64,000 bases of DNA from an uncultured Rhodobacter sp. (GTDB lineage Bacteria > Pseudomonadota > Alphaproteobacteria > Rhodobacterales > Rhodobacteraceae): contig CAMFII010000003.1 in NCBI GenBank assembly GCA_945952585.1, forward strand, positions 124,001 through 188,000. The letters run 5' to 3'. Numbering within the stretch: the first letter of the stretch is position 1; every line of letters begins with the position of its first letter. Made by a program: the position numbers and the translations under genes. Below the pieces are notes generated by a model, which saw only the letters and a program-made list of their open reading frames with translations, ran no database searches and had not been told where the DNA came from. This document shows, piece after piece, positions 8,566-18,477 of the stretch.

Positions 8566-9645
8566 ATGAATCGGACGACGGTCGAGACGAGCAGCTTCTT
8601 CATCGCCCTCGCCCTTGTGTCGGGTGCCTTCGTCTGGATTTTGCTGCCCTTCTACGGCGCGGTCCTCTGGTCCATGATCCTCGCTGTCCTGTTTCGCCCG
8701 GTCTATCTCTGGCTTCTGGAGAAGACCGGCAACCGTCCCAACCTTGCAGCCGCGCTCACGCTTCTGGCCAGCGTCGTCATCGTCATCGTTCCCGGTGCGA
8801 TCGTGCTGGAATCGCTGATCAAGGAAAGTCAGAGACTGTATGCCAGCACTGGCGCGATCGAGATCGACGTTGCCTCGACAATCCGGAACCTTTGGGCCGA
8901 CCTTCCCGATTTTGCCGTGCGGCTCCTGTCGTGGATGGGGCTAACCGGTCCAGATCAGTTCCACGCAATGATTACCGATTTCATAGGTCAGGTGGCGCAG
9001 TCGGCGGCCGATCTTGCGGTCAGGATCGGGCAAAGTACGGTCCAGCTGGCGATCAGTCTCGGCATCATGCTTTACACGCTGTTCTTCCTGTTTCGCGACG
9101 GGCCAACGCTGGTTGGCGCGATCCGGCGCGCCAGTCCCCTGAGCGGGGCGCAAACGGAAAGGATCTTTGCCAAGCTCGCCTCGGCCGTACGTGCAACCAT
9201 CAAGGGCAACGTCATCATCGCCATCCTGCAAGGATCGCTCGGTGGCGCCATCTTCTGGCTTCTGGGCATCCAGGCGGTGGTGCTCTGGGCCGCGCTGATG
9301 AGCTTGCTTGCGCTATTGCCGGTGGTGGGGGCGGCAATTGTCTGGGTTCCCTTTGCGATCTACCTCCTTCTCGCCGGCGAGACCGCGAAGGGGATCATCC
9401 TGCTGCTCTTCGGGGGCCTGGTCATCAGCCTTGTAGACAACCTTCTGCGGCCGATGCTCGTGGGTCGCGATCTTCGCCTTCCCGATTTCGTGGTGCTGAT
9501 CACGACGTTGGGGGGAATCGCGCTGATCGGCGCAAACGGCTTCGTCATCGGCCCCATGATCGCCGCGTTGTTCGTGGCGGTCTGGTCGTCCTTTGCCGAA
9601 GAGAAGGCCCAGGACCCGGATCCATCGTCCCGCAACCGGACCTGA
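8566..9645 (+). CDS. AI-2E family (PerM/YdiK-type) membrane protein
   Basis: About 359 residues with multiple hydrophobic segments: two near the N terminus (FFIALALVSGAFVWILL, LAAALTLLASVVIVIV), a soluble middle region, then a C-terminal cluster (QLAISLGIMLYTLFFLF, AALMSLLALLPVVGAAIVW, GIILLLFGGLVISLVDN). The family motif PVVGAAIVW and the DNLLRPMLVG segment are visible. The family was first linked to autoinducer-2 export, but many members are transporters or antiporters of unknown substrate. The start is uncertain between GTG 8545 and ATG 8566. The 265 nt upstream have no supported gene. Confidence 0.85.
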   Translation: MNRTTVETSSFFIALALVSGAFVWILLPFYGAVLWSMILAVLFRPVYLWLLEKTGNRPNLAAALTLLASVVIVIVPGAIVLESLIKESQRLYASTGAIEIDVASTIRNLWADLPDFAVRLLSWMGLTGPDQFHAMITDFIGQVAQSAADLAVRIGQSTVQLAISLGIMLYTLFFLFRDGPTLVGAIRRASPLSGAQTERIFAKLASAVRATIKGNVIIAILQGSLGGAIFWLLGIQAVVLWAALMSLLALLPVVGAAIVWVPFAIYLLLAGETAKGIILLLFGGLVISLVDNLLRPMLVGRDLRLPDFVVLITTLGGIALIGANGFVIGPMIAALFVAVWSSFAEEKAQDPDPSSRNRT

Positions 9646-9738
9646 CACCGGACCTCTGGCGGGGTCCGCGAGGCTGAGGAGCCCCTTCACCTCGTCGCGC
9701 GCGCGTTCTAGCCTCGCCCCACCACGCGAGGAGCCGCC

Positions 9739-10641
9739 ATGACCACCGAACACGTCAGCACCCATCAGGCCGAAGAGGATGCCCGCAACGAGGCGATCCT
9801 GATCTACGTGAACGGCCGGATCGTTCCCAAGGCCGAGGCGCTGGTCAGCGTCTACGATGCAGGCTTCATGCTGGGCGACGGGGTTTGGGAGGGGATTCGT
9901 CTCTACAACGGCACCTGGGCCTTCCTCGATGAACATCTCGACCGGCTGTTCGAGGCTGCGAAAGCGATCGACCTGGATATCGGGATGGACCGCGCCGGTG
10001 TCGCCAAGGCCCTGCTCGACACGCAGAAAGCCAACGGCATGCACAGCGATGCCCATGCGCGGCTGATGGTGACGCGGGGGGTCAAGACGCGGCCCTTCCA
10101 GCACCCGAAGCTCAGCCAGCGCGGCCCGACCATCGCGATCATCATGGAGCATTCGCGCCCGAAGCTGCCGCGTCCGATCCGGCTTGCCACCGTTCCGCAT
10201 ATGCGCGGCCTGCCGATGACGCAGGACCCCAAGCTCAACAGCCATTCCAAGCTCAACTGCATCCTCGCCTGCATCGCCGCCGAAAAAGCCGGCGCGGACG
10301 AGGCGCTGATGCTCGACGTGCATGGTTTCGTGAACACGACCAACGCCTGCAACTTCTTCATCGTGCGGAAGGGCGAGGTTTGGACCTCGACCGGCGATTA
10401 CTGCATGAACGGCATCACCCGGTCCAAGGTGATCGCCCTTTGCCGCGCGAACGGAATCCCGGTCTTTGAGCGGAACTTCTCGCTGGTGGATACCTACTCG
10501 GCCGACGAAGCCTTCCTGACCGGCACCTTTGGCGCGCAGACACCGGTCGGGATGATCGACGGGCGGGTGATCGGGACCGGGCAGATGGGCCCGATGACCG
10601 AAAGGCTGCGCGGTCTTTACAAGCAGCTTGTCGGCGCCTGA
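9739..10641 (+). CDS. PLP-dependent class IV aminotransferase (BCAT/DAAT-like)
   Basis: 300 residues. The class IV pattern GDGVWEGIRLYNGTWAFLDEHLDRL is near residue 35; the region NSHSKLNCILACIAAEKAGADEAL carries the probable PLP lysine (Lys165 or Lys171). The usual G-X3-E-X4-N-X-F motif reads GFVNTTNACNFF: the Glu that normally contacts the PLP ring nitrogen is Thr200. This makes the standard branched-chain aminotransferase label doubtful; it may be a specialised transaminase or lyase. GGAG lies 6 nt before the ATG. It is followed by the sulfotransferase-like gene 54 nt downstream, probably in one operon. Confidence 0.8.
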   Translation: MTTEHVSTHQAEEDARNEAILIYVNGRIVPKAEALVSVYDAGFMLGDGVWEGIRLYNGTWAFLDEHLDRLFEAAKAIDLDIGMDRAGVAKALLDTQKANGMHSDAHARLMVTRGVKTRPFQHPKLSQRGPTIAIIMEHSRPKLPRPIRLATVPHMRGLPMTQDPKLNSHSKLNCILACIAAEKAGADEALMLDVHGFVNTTNACNFFIVRKGEVWTSTGDYCMNGITRSKVIALCRANGIPVFERNFSLVDTYSADEAFLTGTFGAQTPVGMIDGRVIGTGQMGPMTERLRGLYKQLVGA

Positions 10642-10695
10642 CGTCGGTACGGACGCTGTACGGCCGCCAGACGCAAACCAGACGCGGAGAATTCG

Positions 10696-11412
10696 ATGAA
10701 GATCGCCATGTGGTCCGGCCCGCGGAACCTTTCTACTGCGATGATGTATTCCTTCGCCGCCCGTGGCGACTGCGCCGTCTGGGACGAGCCGTTCTATGCC
10801 GCCTACCTTAAGGCGACAGGTCTGTCGCATCCGATGGGCGACGCGGTAATTGCTGCAGGAGAGCCGGATCCGGTTCGCGTTGGCGCCGCCTGTACCGGGC
10901 CGAATCCGCAAGGACAGAGCCTGTTTTACCAAAAACACATGACCCATCACATGATCCCCGAGTTCGACAGAGGCTGGATGCGCTCGGTTGCGAATGTCTT
11001 CCTGATCCGTCATCCGGCCCGCGTCGTTGCCAGCTATCAGCAGAAGCGGGAAGAGCCGACGCTCGCCGATCTGGGCTTTGTGCAGCAGGCCGAGATCTTC
11101 GACCAGGTGGCCGATTGGCTGGGTCACGCACCAGTTGTGATCGACAGCGCCGACATCCGGGAAAACCCGCAGGTCATGCTGGAGAGGCTCTGTCGTGCAT
11201 TGGGGATTCCCTTTACCCAGAAGATGCTGCACTGGCCTGCAGGCCCGAAGCCCTACGATGGCGCCTGGGCACCGCACTGGTACAACGCCGTTCACCGGTC
11301 GACCGGGTTCGACAGCGCGGAAGGCCCTTTGCCGACAGTGCCGGCAGAGTATGCAAGGCTCGTCGATCTTGCGCTGCCTTACTATGCGCGACTGCGCGCC
11401 TTTGCCCTTTGA
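10696..11412 (+). CDS. Sulfotransferase-like P-loop protein
   Basis: 238 residues. It opens MKIAMWSGPRNLSTAMMYSF, an N-terminal strand and P-loop of the sulfotransferase-like superfamily (a GPRNLST version of the 5'-phosphosulfate loop), followed by WDEPFYAAYL and a central NVFLIRHPARVVASYQ that corresponds to the 3'-phosphate-binding Arg/Ser region. Members of this cytosolic group often lie beside or are fused to class IV aminotransferases; the reaction is unassigned. GGAG precedes the start by about 8 nt. It converges on glpR with a 19-nt gap. Confidence 0.65.
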   Translation: MKIAMWSGPRNLSTAMMYSFAARGDCAVWDEPFYAAYLKATGLSHPMGDAVIAAGEPDPVRVGAACTGPNPQGQSLFYQKHMTHHMIPEFDRGWMRSVANVFLIRHPARVVASYQQKREEPTLADLGFVQQAEIFDQVADWLGHAPVVIDSADIRENPQVMLERLCRALGIPFTQKMLHWPAGPKPYDGAWAPHWYNAVHRSTGFDSAEGPLPTVPAEYARLVDLALPYYARLRAFAL

Positions 11413-11431
11413 CTGGTAGCCGTATCCGGCC

Positions 11432-12214
11432 TCACCCCTCGCGCATTGGGGTGTCGTCGGGAAGAATCACACTGGTCCCCCACTCTCCGCAGCGTGCCAC
11501 CAGGTCGCCGGGCAGAGGCCGGTCGGTGAAGAACGCGTCCAATTCGGACAGGGAGGCAAGCCGCACCGGCGCGGTCCGCGAGAACTTGGTGTAGTCGGCG
11601 ACCAGGAACCGGCGCCGCGCCTGCCGCAGGATGGCTTTCGACACCCGCACCTCGGCCAGATCGAAGTCGAGCAGATCGCCATCGGGATCGATGGCAGAGA
11701 CGCCGATCACGGCATAGTCGACCTTGAACTGTTCGAAGAACTGGGTGGTCAGTTCGCCCACAAGGCCGCCATCGCTGCGGCGCAGGGCGCCGCCTGCCAA
11801 GATCACCTCGCAGGACGGATTGGCGACCAGCGTGTTCGCGACATTCATGTTGTTGGTGATGACGGTGATGTTGCGGTGCGACATCAACTCTCTCGCGACC
11901 GCTTCCGTCGTGGTGCCAAGGTTCAGAATCAGGGACGAATTATGCGGAATCGCGGCCGCGCAGGCACGGGCCAGCGCCATCTTGCCCGCCTCGTTCGTGC
12001 GCCGTCGTTCCTCGTAGCCGATGTTCGAGACACCGGTGCGCAGGATTGCCCCGCCGTGGACGCGGTCAAGAAGACCGGCATCGGACAGTTCGGTCAGGTC
12101 GCGCCGGATGGTCTGAAGCGTCACCTCAAAGCGCCGCGCCAGGTCCTCGACGATGACCCGGCCCTCGACGCGCGCGAGATCAAGGATTTCGGACTGGCGA
12201 AAGCTCAGGGCCAC
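11432..12214 (-). CDS. glpR: GlpR-like DeoR-family repressor
   Basis: 260 residues from a GTG at 12214, preceded by AAGGA at 8 to 9 nt; the open frame extends to 12268 but has no better site. The N-terminal DeoR winged helix is SFRQSEILDLARVEGRVIVEDLARRFEVTLQTIRRDL, with the family's GxxxRVHGGA; the C-terminal sugar-phosphate sensor domain has LNLGTTTEAVARELMSH and the ITNNMNVAN segment. By position and similarity it represses the divergent glp operon and is relieved by glycerol-3-phosphate. Candidate operators are listed at 12330-12399. Confidence 0.9.
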   Translation of the reverse strand: MALSFRQSEILDLARVEGRVIVEDLARRFEVTLQTIRRDLTELSDAGLLDRVHGGAILRTGVSNIGYEERRRTNEAGKMALARACAAAIPHNSSLILNLGTTTEAVARELMSHRNITVITNNMNVANTLVANPSCEVILAGGALRRSDGGLVGELTTQFFEQFKVDYAVIGVSAIDPDGDLLDFDLAEVRVSKAILRQARRRFLVADYTKFSRTAPVRLASLSELDAFFTDRPLPGDLVARCGEWGTSVILPDDTPMREG

Positions 12215-12329
12215 AGAGCATTCCTTATTGTGCGATTGCCGGGAAATACGCGCACCAACGCGCATCATTGCTTCGGTTTTCGGCTTTTAGGCCTTTGGTT
12301 CTGCCATGTGATCCAGCGCCTGTCCATGT

Positions 12330-12399
12330 TTCGATCATATTCGCGCAGGGAATTCCTAGCTGCAGTGCAATATGTTCGTTCTGCAGCGCAGAATGTTCG
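12330..12399. promoter_or_regulatory. Candidate GlpR operator repeats in glpR/glpD intergenic region
   Basis: TATGTTCGTT at 12371-12380 equals the E. coli GlpR half-site (WATGTTCGWT), and AATGTTCGCT at 12392-12401 differs at one position; the TTCG cores are 21 bp apart, two helical turns. Two more TTCG cores lie upstream at 12330 and 12340, 10 bp apart, in ATGTTTCGAT and ATATTCGCG. The half-sites are in direct orientation rather than as inverted pairs. Confidence 0.55.
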
Positions 12400-12497
12400 C
12401 TTTGGGAAAAATCGCGCGCAAACGAAAATTCCTGTTGCTTCGTTTCCCCATCTGTGAGACACCTGTCGAGGGAAGAGGAAATGGGGCGGACCGGCGC

Positions 12498-14063
12498 GTG
12501 GGCGAGACGGACCTGTTCATCATCGGTGGTGGCATCAACGGCTGCGGGATTGCCCGCGACGCTGTCGGGCGCGGCCTGTCGGTGGTCCTGGCCGAGCAGG
12601 GCGATCTTGCGCAGGGCACATCCTCCGCTTCGACCAAGCTCTTCCATGGCGGGCTGCGCTATCTGGAATATTTCGAGTTCCGGCTGGTCCGCGAGGCACT
12701 GGAAGAGCGCGAAACCCTGCTGGTCGCGATGCCGCATATCTCGTGGCCGATGCGCTTCGTCCTGCCGCTGCACCAGAACATGCGCTTCGATTCCGATACG
12801 CCGACATCGCGCCTTCTTGGCACGGTGATGCCCTGGATGAAGGGGCGGCGGCCCGGTTGGCTAATCCGCCTCGGGCTGTTCCTGTATGACCATCTTGGCG
12901 GTCGCAAGATCCTGCCACCGACGCGGACGGTCGACCTGACCAGCGATCCGGTTGGCCGGCCGCTGAAAACGGGTTTCGCCAAGGCCTATGAGTATTCGGA
13001 CTGCTGGGTGCAAGACGCCCGGCTTGTCGTGCTGAATGCACGGGACGCGCAGGCACGTGGCGCGCGAATCCTCACCCGGACACGGGTCGTTTCGGCCGAG
13101 CGGGAAGGCAATCTCTGGCGGGTCGTGACCGAGGGCGCTTCAGGGCGCGAAACGCATAGTGCCCGTGCGCTGGTGAATGCCGGCGGTCCCTGGGTCGAGG
13201 ACGTGATCCGCAACGTGGCGCGAATCAACTCGTCCGAAGGTGTGCGGCTGGTGCGCGGAAGCCATATCGTGACGCGTCGGCTGTTCGACCATGACCGCTG
13301 CTATTTCTTTCAGGGCAGTGATGGCCGGATCATCTTTGCCATCCCGTACGAGCAGGATTTCACCCTGATCGGCACGACCGACAAGGATCACCGGGGATCG
13401 CCCTCCGAGGCGCACTGCACCGACGAAGAACGGGACTATCTCTGCGCTTTCGCCAGCCAGTATTTCGCCAAGCCGGTGACGCCCGCGGACGTTGTCTGGA
13501 CCTATTCGGGGGTGCGGCCGCTTTACAATGACGGGGCAAAGTCGGCCACGGCGGCGACGCGGGACTATGTGCTGAGCCTCGATACCGCCGGGGCGCCGAT
13601 GCTGAACGTGTTCGGCGGCAAGATCACCACTTATCGCCGGTTGGCGGAACACGCCTTGGACAAGTTGGCCCCGGTTCTGGGGGTAACGAAAAAAGGCTGG
13701 ACGGCCCGGGTTTCCCTGCCGGGAGGGGACTTCCCGGTCGATGGCGTCCCTGCGCTGATCGAAGGGCTGAAGCGCGACTACCCGTTTCTGGATGCGTCCT
13801 GGGCTGAGCGGCTTGTGCGTGCCTATGGAACCGAAACGCGCACGATTCTGAGCTCAGCCCGGACCGTTGGCGATCTGGGTCGCGGTTTCGGGGCGACCCT
13901 CACGGAAGCCGAGCTGCGCTGGCTCATGACACGAGAATATGCCGTAGCCGCCGATGACGTCGTTTGGCGTCGCTCCAAGCTGGGGCTGCGTATGTCGAAA
14001 GACGAGATCGCGGCGATCGACGCCTTCATGGCGGCAGAACGAAAGGCCATGGCCGCCGAGTAG
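12498..14063 (+). CDS. glpD: Aerobic glycerol-3-phosphate dehydrogenase
   Basis: 521 residues from a GTG at 12498, close to E. coli GlpD (501). The FAD dinucleotide-binding motif GGGINGCGIARDAVGRG is immediately N-terminal, with the family segment GTSSASTKLFHGGLRYLE and the C-terminal DAO region. This peripheral membrane flavoenzyme oxidises glycerol-3-phosphate to dihydroxyacetone phosphate and passes electrons to quinone. It is the first gene of the glp operon, divergent from glpR. The start is tentative: GGGGCGGA lies 7 nt upstream, but the open frame runs back to 12372, over the operator repeats, which argues against a longer protein. Confidence 0.95.
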   Translation: MGETDLFIIGGGINGCGIARDAVGRGLSVVLAEQGDLAQGTSSASTKLFHGGLRYLEYFEFRLVREALEERETLLVAMPHISWPMRFVLPLHQNMRFDSDTPTSRLLGTVMPWMKGRRPGWLIRLGLFLYDHLGGRKILPPTRTVDLTSDPVGRPLKTGFAKAYEYSDCWVQDARLVVLNARDAQARGARILTRTRVVSAEREGNLWRVVTEGASGRETHSARALVNAGGPWVEDVIRNVARINSSEGVRLVRGSHIVTRRLFDHDRCYFFQGSDGRIIFAIPYEQDFTLIGTTDKDHRGSPSEAHCTDEERDYLCAFASQYFAKPVTPADVVWTYSGVRPLYNDGAKSATAATRDYVLSLDTAGAPMLNVFGGKITTYRRLAEHALDKLAPVLGVTKKGWTARVSLPGGDFPVDGVPALIEGLKRDYPFLDASWAERLVRAYGTETRTILSSARTVGDLGRGFGATLTEAELRWLMTREYAVAADDVVWRRSKLGLRMSKDEIAAIDAFMAAERKAMAAE

Positions 14064-14085
14064 GGCGGTCCAAGGGAGGAAGGAC

Positions 14086-15174
14086 ATGGCGCTGGAACTG
14101 GACGGGGTGGCCAAGGTCGTGAGCGGCCGCACCCATATCCACCCCACGCATCTGACGCTGGAACGCGGCACGATGAATGTGCTGCTGGGCCCGACTTTGT
14201 CCGGCAAGACTTCGCTGATGCGGTTGATGGCCGGGCTCGATGTGCCGACCGCAGGGCGGATTCGCTGGAACGGGCAGGACGTCACCGGAATGCGGGTGCA
14301 AGACCGCAAGGTGGCGATGGTCTATCAGCAGTTCATCAATTACCCGTCGATGACGGTCTACGAGAATATCGCCTCGCCGCTGCGGCTGATGGGCAAGGGC
14401 GCCGAGGACATCGACCGCGCCGTCAAGAAGACTGCCGAAATGCTCAAGCTGACCCCGCTTCTCCAGCGCAAGCCGCTTGAGTTGTCCGGCGGACAGCAGC
14501 AGCGCTGCGCTTTGGCGCGTGCGCTGGTGAAAGAGGCTGGACTGGTCCTGCTGGACGAACCCCTGGCCAACCTCGACTACAAGCTGCGGGAAGAATTGCG
14601 CGCCGAGATTCCCCGGATTTTCGCCGAGTCAGGGTCGATCTTCGTCTATGCGACGACCGAACCGGAAGAGGCTCTGCTTCTGGGCGGCAACACGGCGACG
14701 CTGTGGGAAGGCCGGGTAACGCAGTTCGGCCCGACCCCGCAGGTCTACCGCGAACCCCAGGACGCCACGACGGCGCGCGTCTTCAGCGATCCCCCGATGA
14801 ACTTCATGCAGGTATCGCGCACCGGCAACCGGGTGATGTTCGGCGACGGCCAGTCTGTCGAAGCCACCGGCGCTTTCGCCAACCTGCGCGACGGACGCTA
14901 TATTGCCGGTTTCCGCTCCAACCATCTTGAGATCAGCCGGCCTTCGGGGCAGGCGATGGAGTTTCTGACGACCGTTTCGGTGGTCGAGATCACCGGATCG
15001 GAATCCTTCCTGCACCTTACCCACGGGTCCGACCGCTGGGTCGGGCTGGTGCAGGGGGTGCATGACCGCGACCCGGGAAGCAAGCTGCAGGTCTGGCTGG
15101 AACCCCAGCATGTCTATGTCTTTGCCGAGGATGGCGCGCTTGTCGCCTCGGCGGCCTATGCGGCCGCGGCTTGA
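14086..15174 (+). CDS. glpS: Glycerol ABC importer ATPase GlpS (switch His replaced)
   Basis: 362 residues; MalK-type ATPase with a C-terminal OB/TOBE-like region. Walker A GPTLSGKT, Q-loop YQQF, signature LSGGQQQR (residues 133-140), Walker B LVLLDEP and D-loop ANLDYK are present. The switch histidine position reads YATTEPEEA instead of the usual YVTHDQxEA, so Thr191 replaces His. It follows glpD by 22 nt with GGGAGGAAGG before the ATG. In Rhizobium GlpSTPQUV, GlpS and GlpT are the two ATPases of a glycerol importer. Together with GlpT's altered signature this predicts one weak ATP site. Confidence 0.88.
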   Translation: MALELDGVAKVVSGRTHIHPTHLTLERGTMNVLLGPTLSGKTSLMRLMAGLDVPTAGRIRWNGQDVTGMRVQDRKVAMVYQQFINYPSMTVYENIASPLRLMGKGAEDIDRAVKKTAEMLKLTPLLQRKPLELSGGQQQRCALARALVKEAGLVLLDEPLANLDYKLREELRAEIPRIFAESGSIFVYATTEPEEALLLGGNTATLWEGRVTQFGPTPQVYREPQDATTARVFSDPPMNFMQVSRTGNRVMFGDGQSVEATGAFANLRDGRYIAGFRSNHLEISRPSGQAMEFLTTVSVVEITGSESFLHLTHGSDRWVGLVQGVHDRDPGSKLQVWLEPQHVYVFAEDGALVASAAYAAAA

Positions 15175-15187
15175 GGGAGAGGGGAAC

Positions 15188-16281
15188 ATGGCACGGATCA
15201 CTCTCTCGCACCTGGCGCACAGCTACATGGCCAATCCGCGCGGGGAACAGGACTTTGCGCTGAAGGAAATGGACCACGTCTGGGACGATGGCGGCGCCTA
15301 CGCGCTCCTGGGCGCGTCAGGCTGCGGAAAGACCACCCTTCTGAACATCATTTCGGGTCTGCTGCGGCCCAGCCAAGGACGGGTTCTGTTCGGCGAACGC
15401 GATGTCACCGACGCGGCGACCGCCGAACGCAACATCGCGCAGGTGTTCCAGTTCCCGGTCGTCTACGACACGATGAGTGTCCGCGACAACCTCGCCTTCC
15501 CGCTGCGAAACCGCGGGCTTGGGGCGGCCTATGTCGCGCAGCGCGTCCAGGCGATCGCCCGCATGATCGGGATGGAAGCCGAACTGGGACGCAAGGCGCG
15601 CGGGCTGACCGCCGATGCCAAGCAAAAGATCAGCCTCGGGCGCGGCATGGTCCGCGAGGACGTCAACGCCATCCTGTTCGACGAGCCGCTGACCGTGATC
15701 GACCCCCACATGAAGTGGGAGCTTCGGACGCAGTTGAAGGCTCTGCACCGGCAGTTCGGGCATACGATGATCTACGTTACCCATGACCAGACCGAGGCGC
15801 TGACCTTTGCCGACAAGGTCGTAGTCATGCACGAAGGCCGCGTCGTCCAGACCGGGACGCCCGAGGAACTGTTCGAGCGGCCGAGCCATACCTTTGTCGG
15901 CTATTTCATCGGCTCGCCGGGCATGAACCTGCTCGACGCGAAGGTCGAAGGTGCGCAAGCGGTGGTCGAAGGCGTTCCGGTCCAGCTCGGCGCCCAGTAT
16001 GGGCGGCCGGAGGGACGGGTGCAGATCGGCATCCGCCCGGAATTCGTCCGGCTGACCCGAGACGAGGGCCTGCCTGTTCGCGTTACCCGGATCGAAGATG
16101 TCGGTCGGCACCGTATTGCCCGGGCCGAGTTCTTTGGCCGCGAGATCAACGCCATCCTGGCTGAAGACGCGCATGTACCTGCGGATGCCTCGCGCCTGGC
16201 CTTCGATCCGCATCACACGCTTGTCTATGCGAACGACTGGCGCGTCCAACCGCATCCCGGCACCGAGGGGAGGGCCGCCTG

Positions 16282-16282
<1 letters not shown>
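15188..16282 (+). CDS. glpT: Glycerol ABC importer ATPase GlpT (degenerate signature)
   Basis: 364 residues, paralogous to GlpS. Walker A GASGCGKT, Q-loop VFQFP, Walker B AILFDEP and the switch YVTHDQTEA (His199) are intact, with a C-terminal regulatory domain. The ABC signature LSGGQ reads LTADA (residues 140-144, in GLTADAKQKISLGRG), and the D-loop reads LTVIDPH. It is therefore complementary to GlpS: this subunit supplies the good Walker and His residues, GlpS the good signature. It lies 13 nt after glpS with GAGGGGAA before the ATG and overlaps the glpP start by 1 nt. Not the E. coli glycerol-3-phosphate antiporter also called GlpT. Confidence 0.87.
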
Positions 16283-17153
<871 letters not shown>

Positions 17154-17157
<4 letters not shown>

Positions 17158-18005
17158 CCGCAGCAGCCGTTTCCGCCGCCGCCCGCAACGAGCGCGCCAT
17201 GCCGCGCGTCCGCGCATCGGTCATCGTGATGGTGCTCTACATCGTCTTCCTGCTGTTGCCGATCTACTGGCTCCTGAACATGAGCCTCAAGACCAACAAC
17301 GAAATCCTGTCGACCTTCACGCTGTGGCCGCGGAACCTGACCTTCGCGAACTACCACACGATCCTGACCGATCCGGCCTGGTACATGGGTTATGTGAACT
17401 CGACGATCTATGTGGTGATGAACACGGTCATCTCGATCACCGTGGCGTTGCCGGCGGCCTATGCCTTCAGCCGCTACACGTTCATGGGCGACAAGCATCT
17501 GTTCTTCTGGCTGCTGACCAACCGGATGGCGCCACCCGCCGTGTTCGCGCTGCCGTTCTTCCAGCTTTATTCCTCGGTCGGGTTGTTCGACACCCACATT
17601 GCAGTCGCCCTGGCGCATTGCCTGTTCAACGTGCCGCTGGCGGTGTGGATCCTGGAAGGCTTCATGCGTGGTGTGCCCAAGGAAATCGACGAAACCGCCT
17701 ATATCGACGGCTATTCCTTCGGGCGGTTCTTCGTACGGATCTTCATGCCGCTGATCGCCAGCGGCATCGGGGTCGCCGCCTTCTTCTGCTTCATGTTCAG
17801 CTGGGTCGAACTTCTGCTCAGCCGCACGCTCACCTCGGTCAACGCCAAATCGATCGCCGCGACGATGACGCGGACGGTTTCGGCCAGCGGCATGGACTGG
17901 GGCGTTCTGGCGGCCGCAGGGGTGCTGACCATTGTTCCGGGAGCCATCGTGATCTGGTTCGTACGCAACTACATCGCCAAGGGCTTTGCCCTGGGGAGGG
18001 TGTGA
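17154..18005 (+). CDS. glpQ: Glycerol ABC importer permease GlpQ
   Basis: 283 residues, MalG-like. The N-terminal helix is VIVMVLYIVFLLLPIYWLL, followed by the conserved NYHTILTDPAWYMGYVNS periplasmic stretch; the EAA loop is EIDETAYIDGYSFGRFFVRI. ATGA overlap with glpP and TGATG overlap with glpU. It is the partner of GlpP. Its own paralogue is at 22748-23545. Not the E. coli phosphodiesterase of the same symbol. Confidence 0.9.
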
Positions 18006-18409
18006 TGGTCTCTCGCCGCTGGCCCACAGTCTACGTCACCACGGGCATTGTCCTGCTTGGCATCCTTGCCGCCCTCTTTGCGGTCGCTCCGCGAGGGGAA
18101 GATGGCGGGATCTCCTGGTTCGACCCCATGATCCCGGGTGGCTGGATGGCCTGGACCCTGCCGATCGCGCTGTTCTTCTACACGATCGGCTGCCTGCTGG
18201 TGATCTTCACCATCCTTGCGATCCGCTTTCCGGAAACCCCGCGAGTCGGCGTGCTGCGCATCGAGACGACGCGCGGCGACCGGCTGTTCATCACGCTTCT
18301 CGGGTCGGCCTTTCTCTGCATCGGCTGGCTCGCAACCTTTGGCGCACCCCTCTGGGGGGCGCTGATCCTGTGCCTCGTCTACGCCGCAGCTGTGTTCCGG
18401 TGGGTCTAG
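18005..18409 (+). CDS. glpU: Small integral membrane protein GlpU (DUF2160 type)
   Basis: 134 residues with about four transmembrane helices (for example GIVLLGILAALFAVA and TLPIALFFYTIGCLLVIFTI). Proteins of this small family occur inside glycerol ABC importer operons, and in Rhizobium the gene is called glpU. Its exact role in the complex is not established; it could be an accessory or assembly subunit. The ATG overlaps the glpQ stop by 1 nt, so its amount is tied to the permeases. There is no second copy with the downstream permease pair. Confidence 0.8.
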   Translation: MVSRRWPTVYVTTGIVLLGILAALFAVAPRGEDGGISWFDPMIPGGWMAWTLPIALFFYTIGCLLVIFTILAIRFPETPRVGVLRIETTRGDRLFITLLGSAFLCIGWLATFGAPLWGALILCLVYAAAVFRWV

Positions 18410-18477
18410 ACGGGTCAGACTACCCAGCCGGGGGGAGACCCGGCCAACGACCTGTTCTTTCGGGAGGAGACAGACAG

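Noticed and set aside
9313..11295. 660-codon open frame on the minus strand
   Set aside because: It lies fully opposite three well-supported genes on the plus strand (AI-2E protein, aminotransferase, sulfotransferase-like), is rich in Arg/His/Gly as antisense of GC-rich genes, and shows no family motif.
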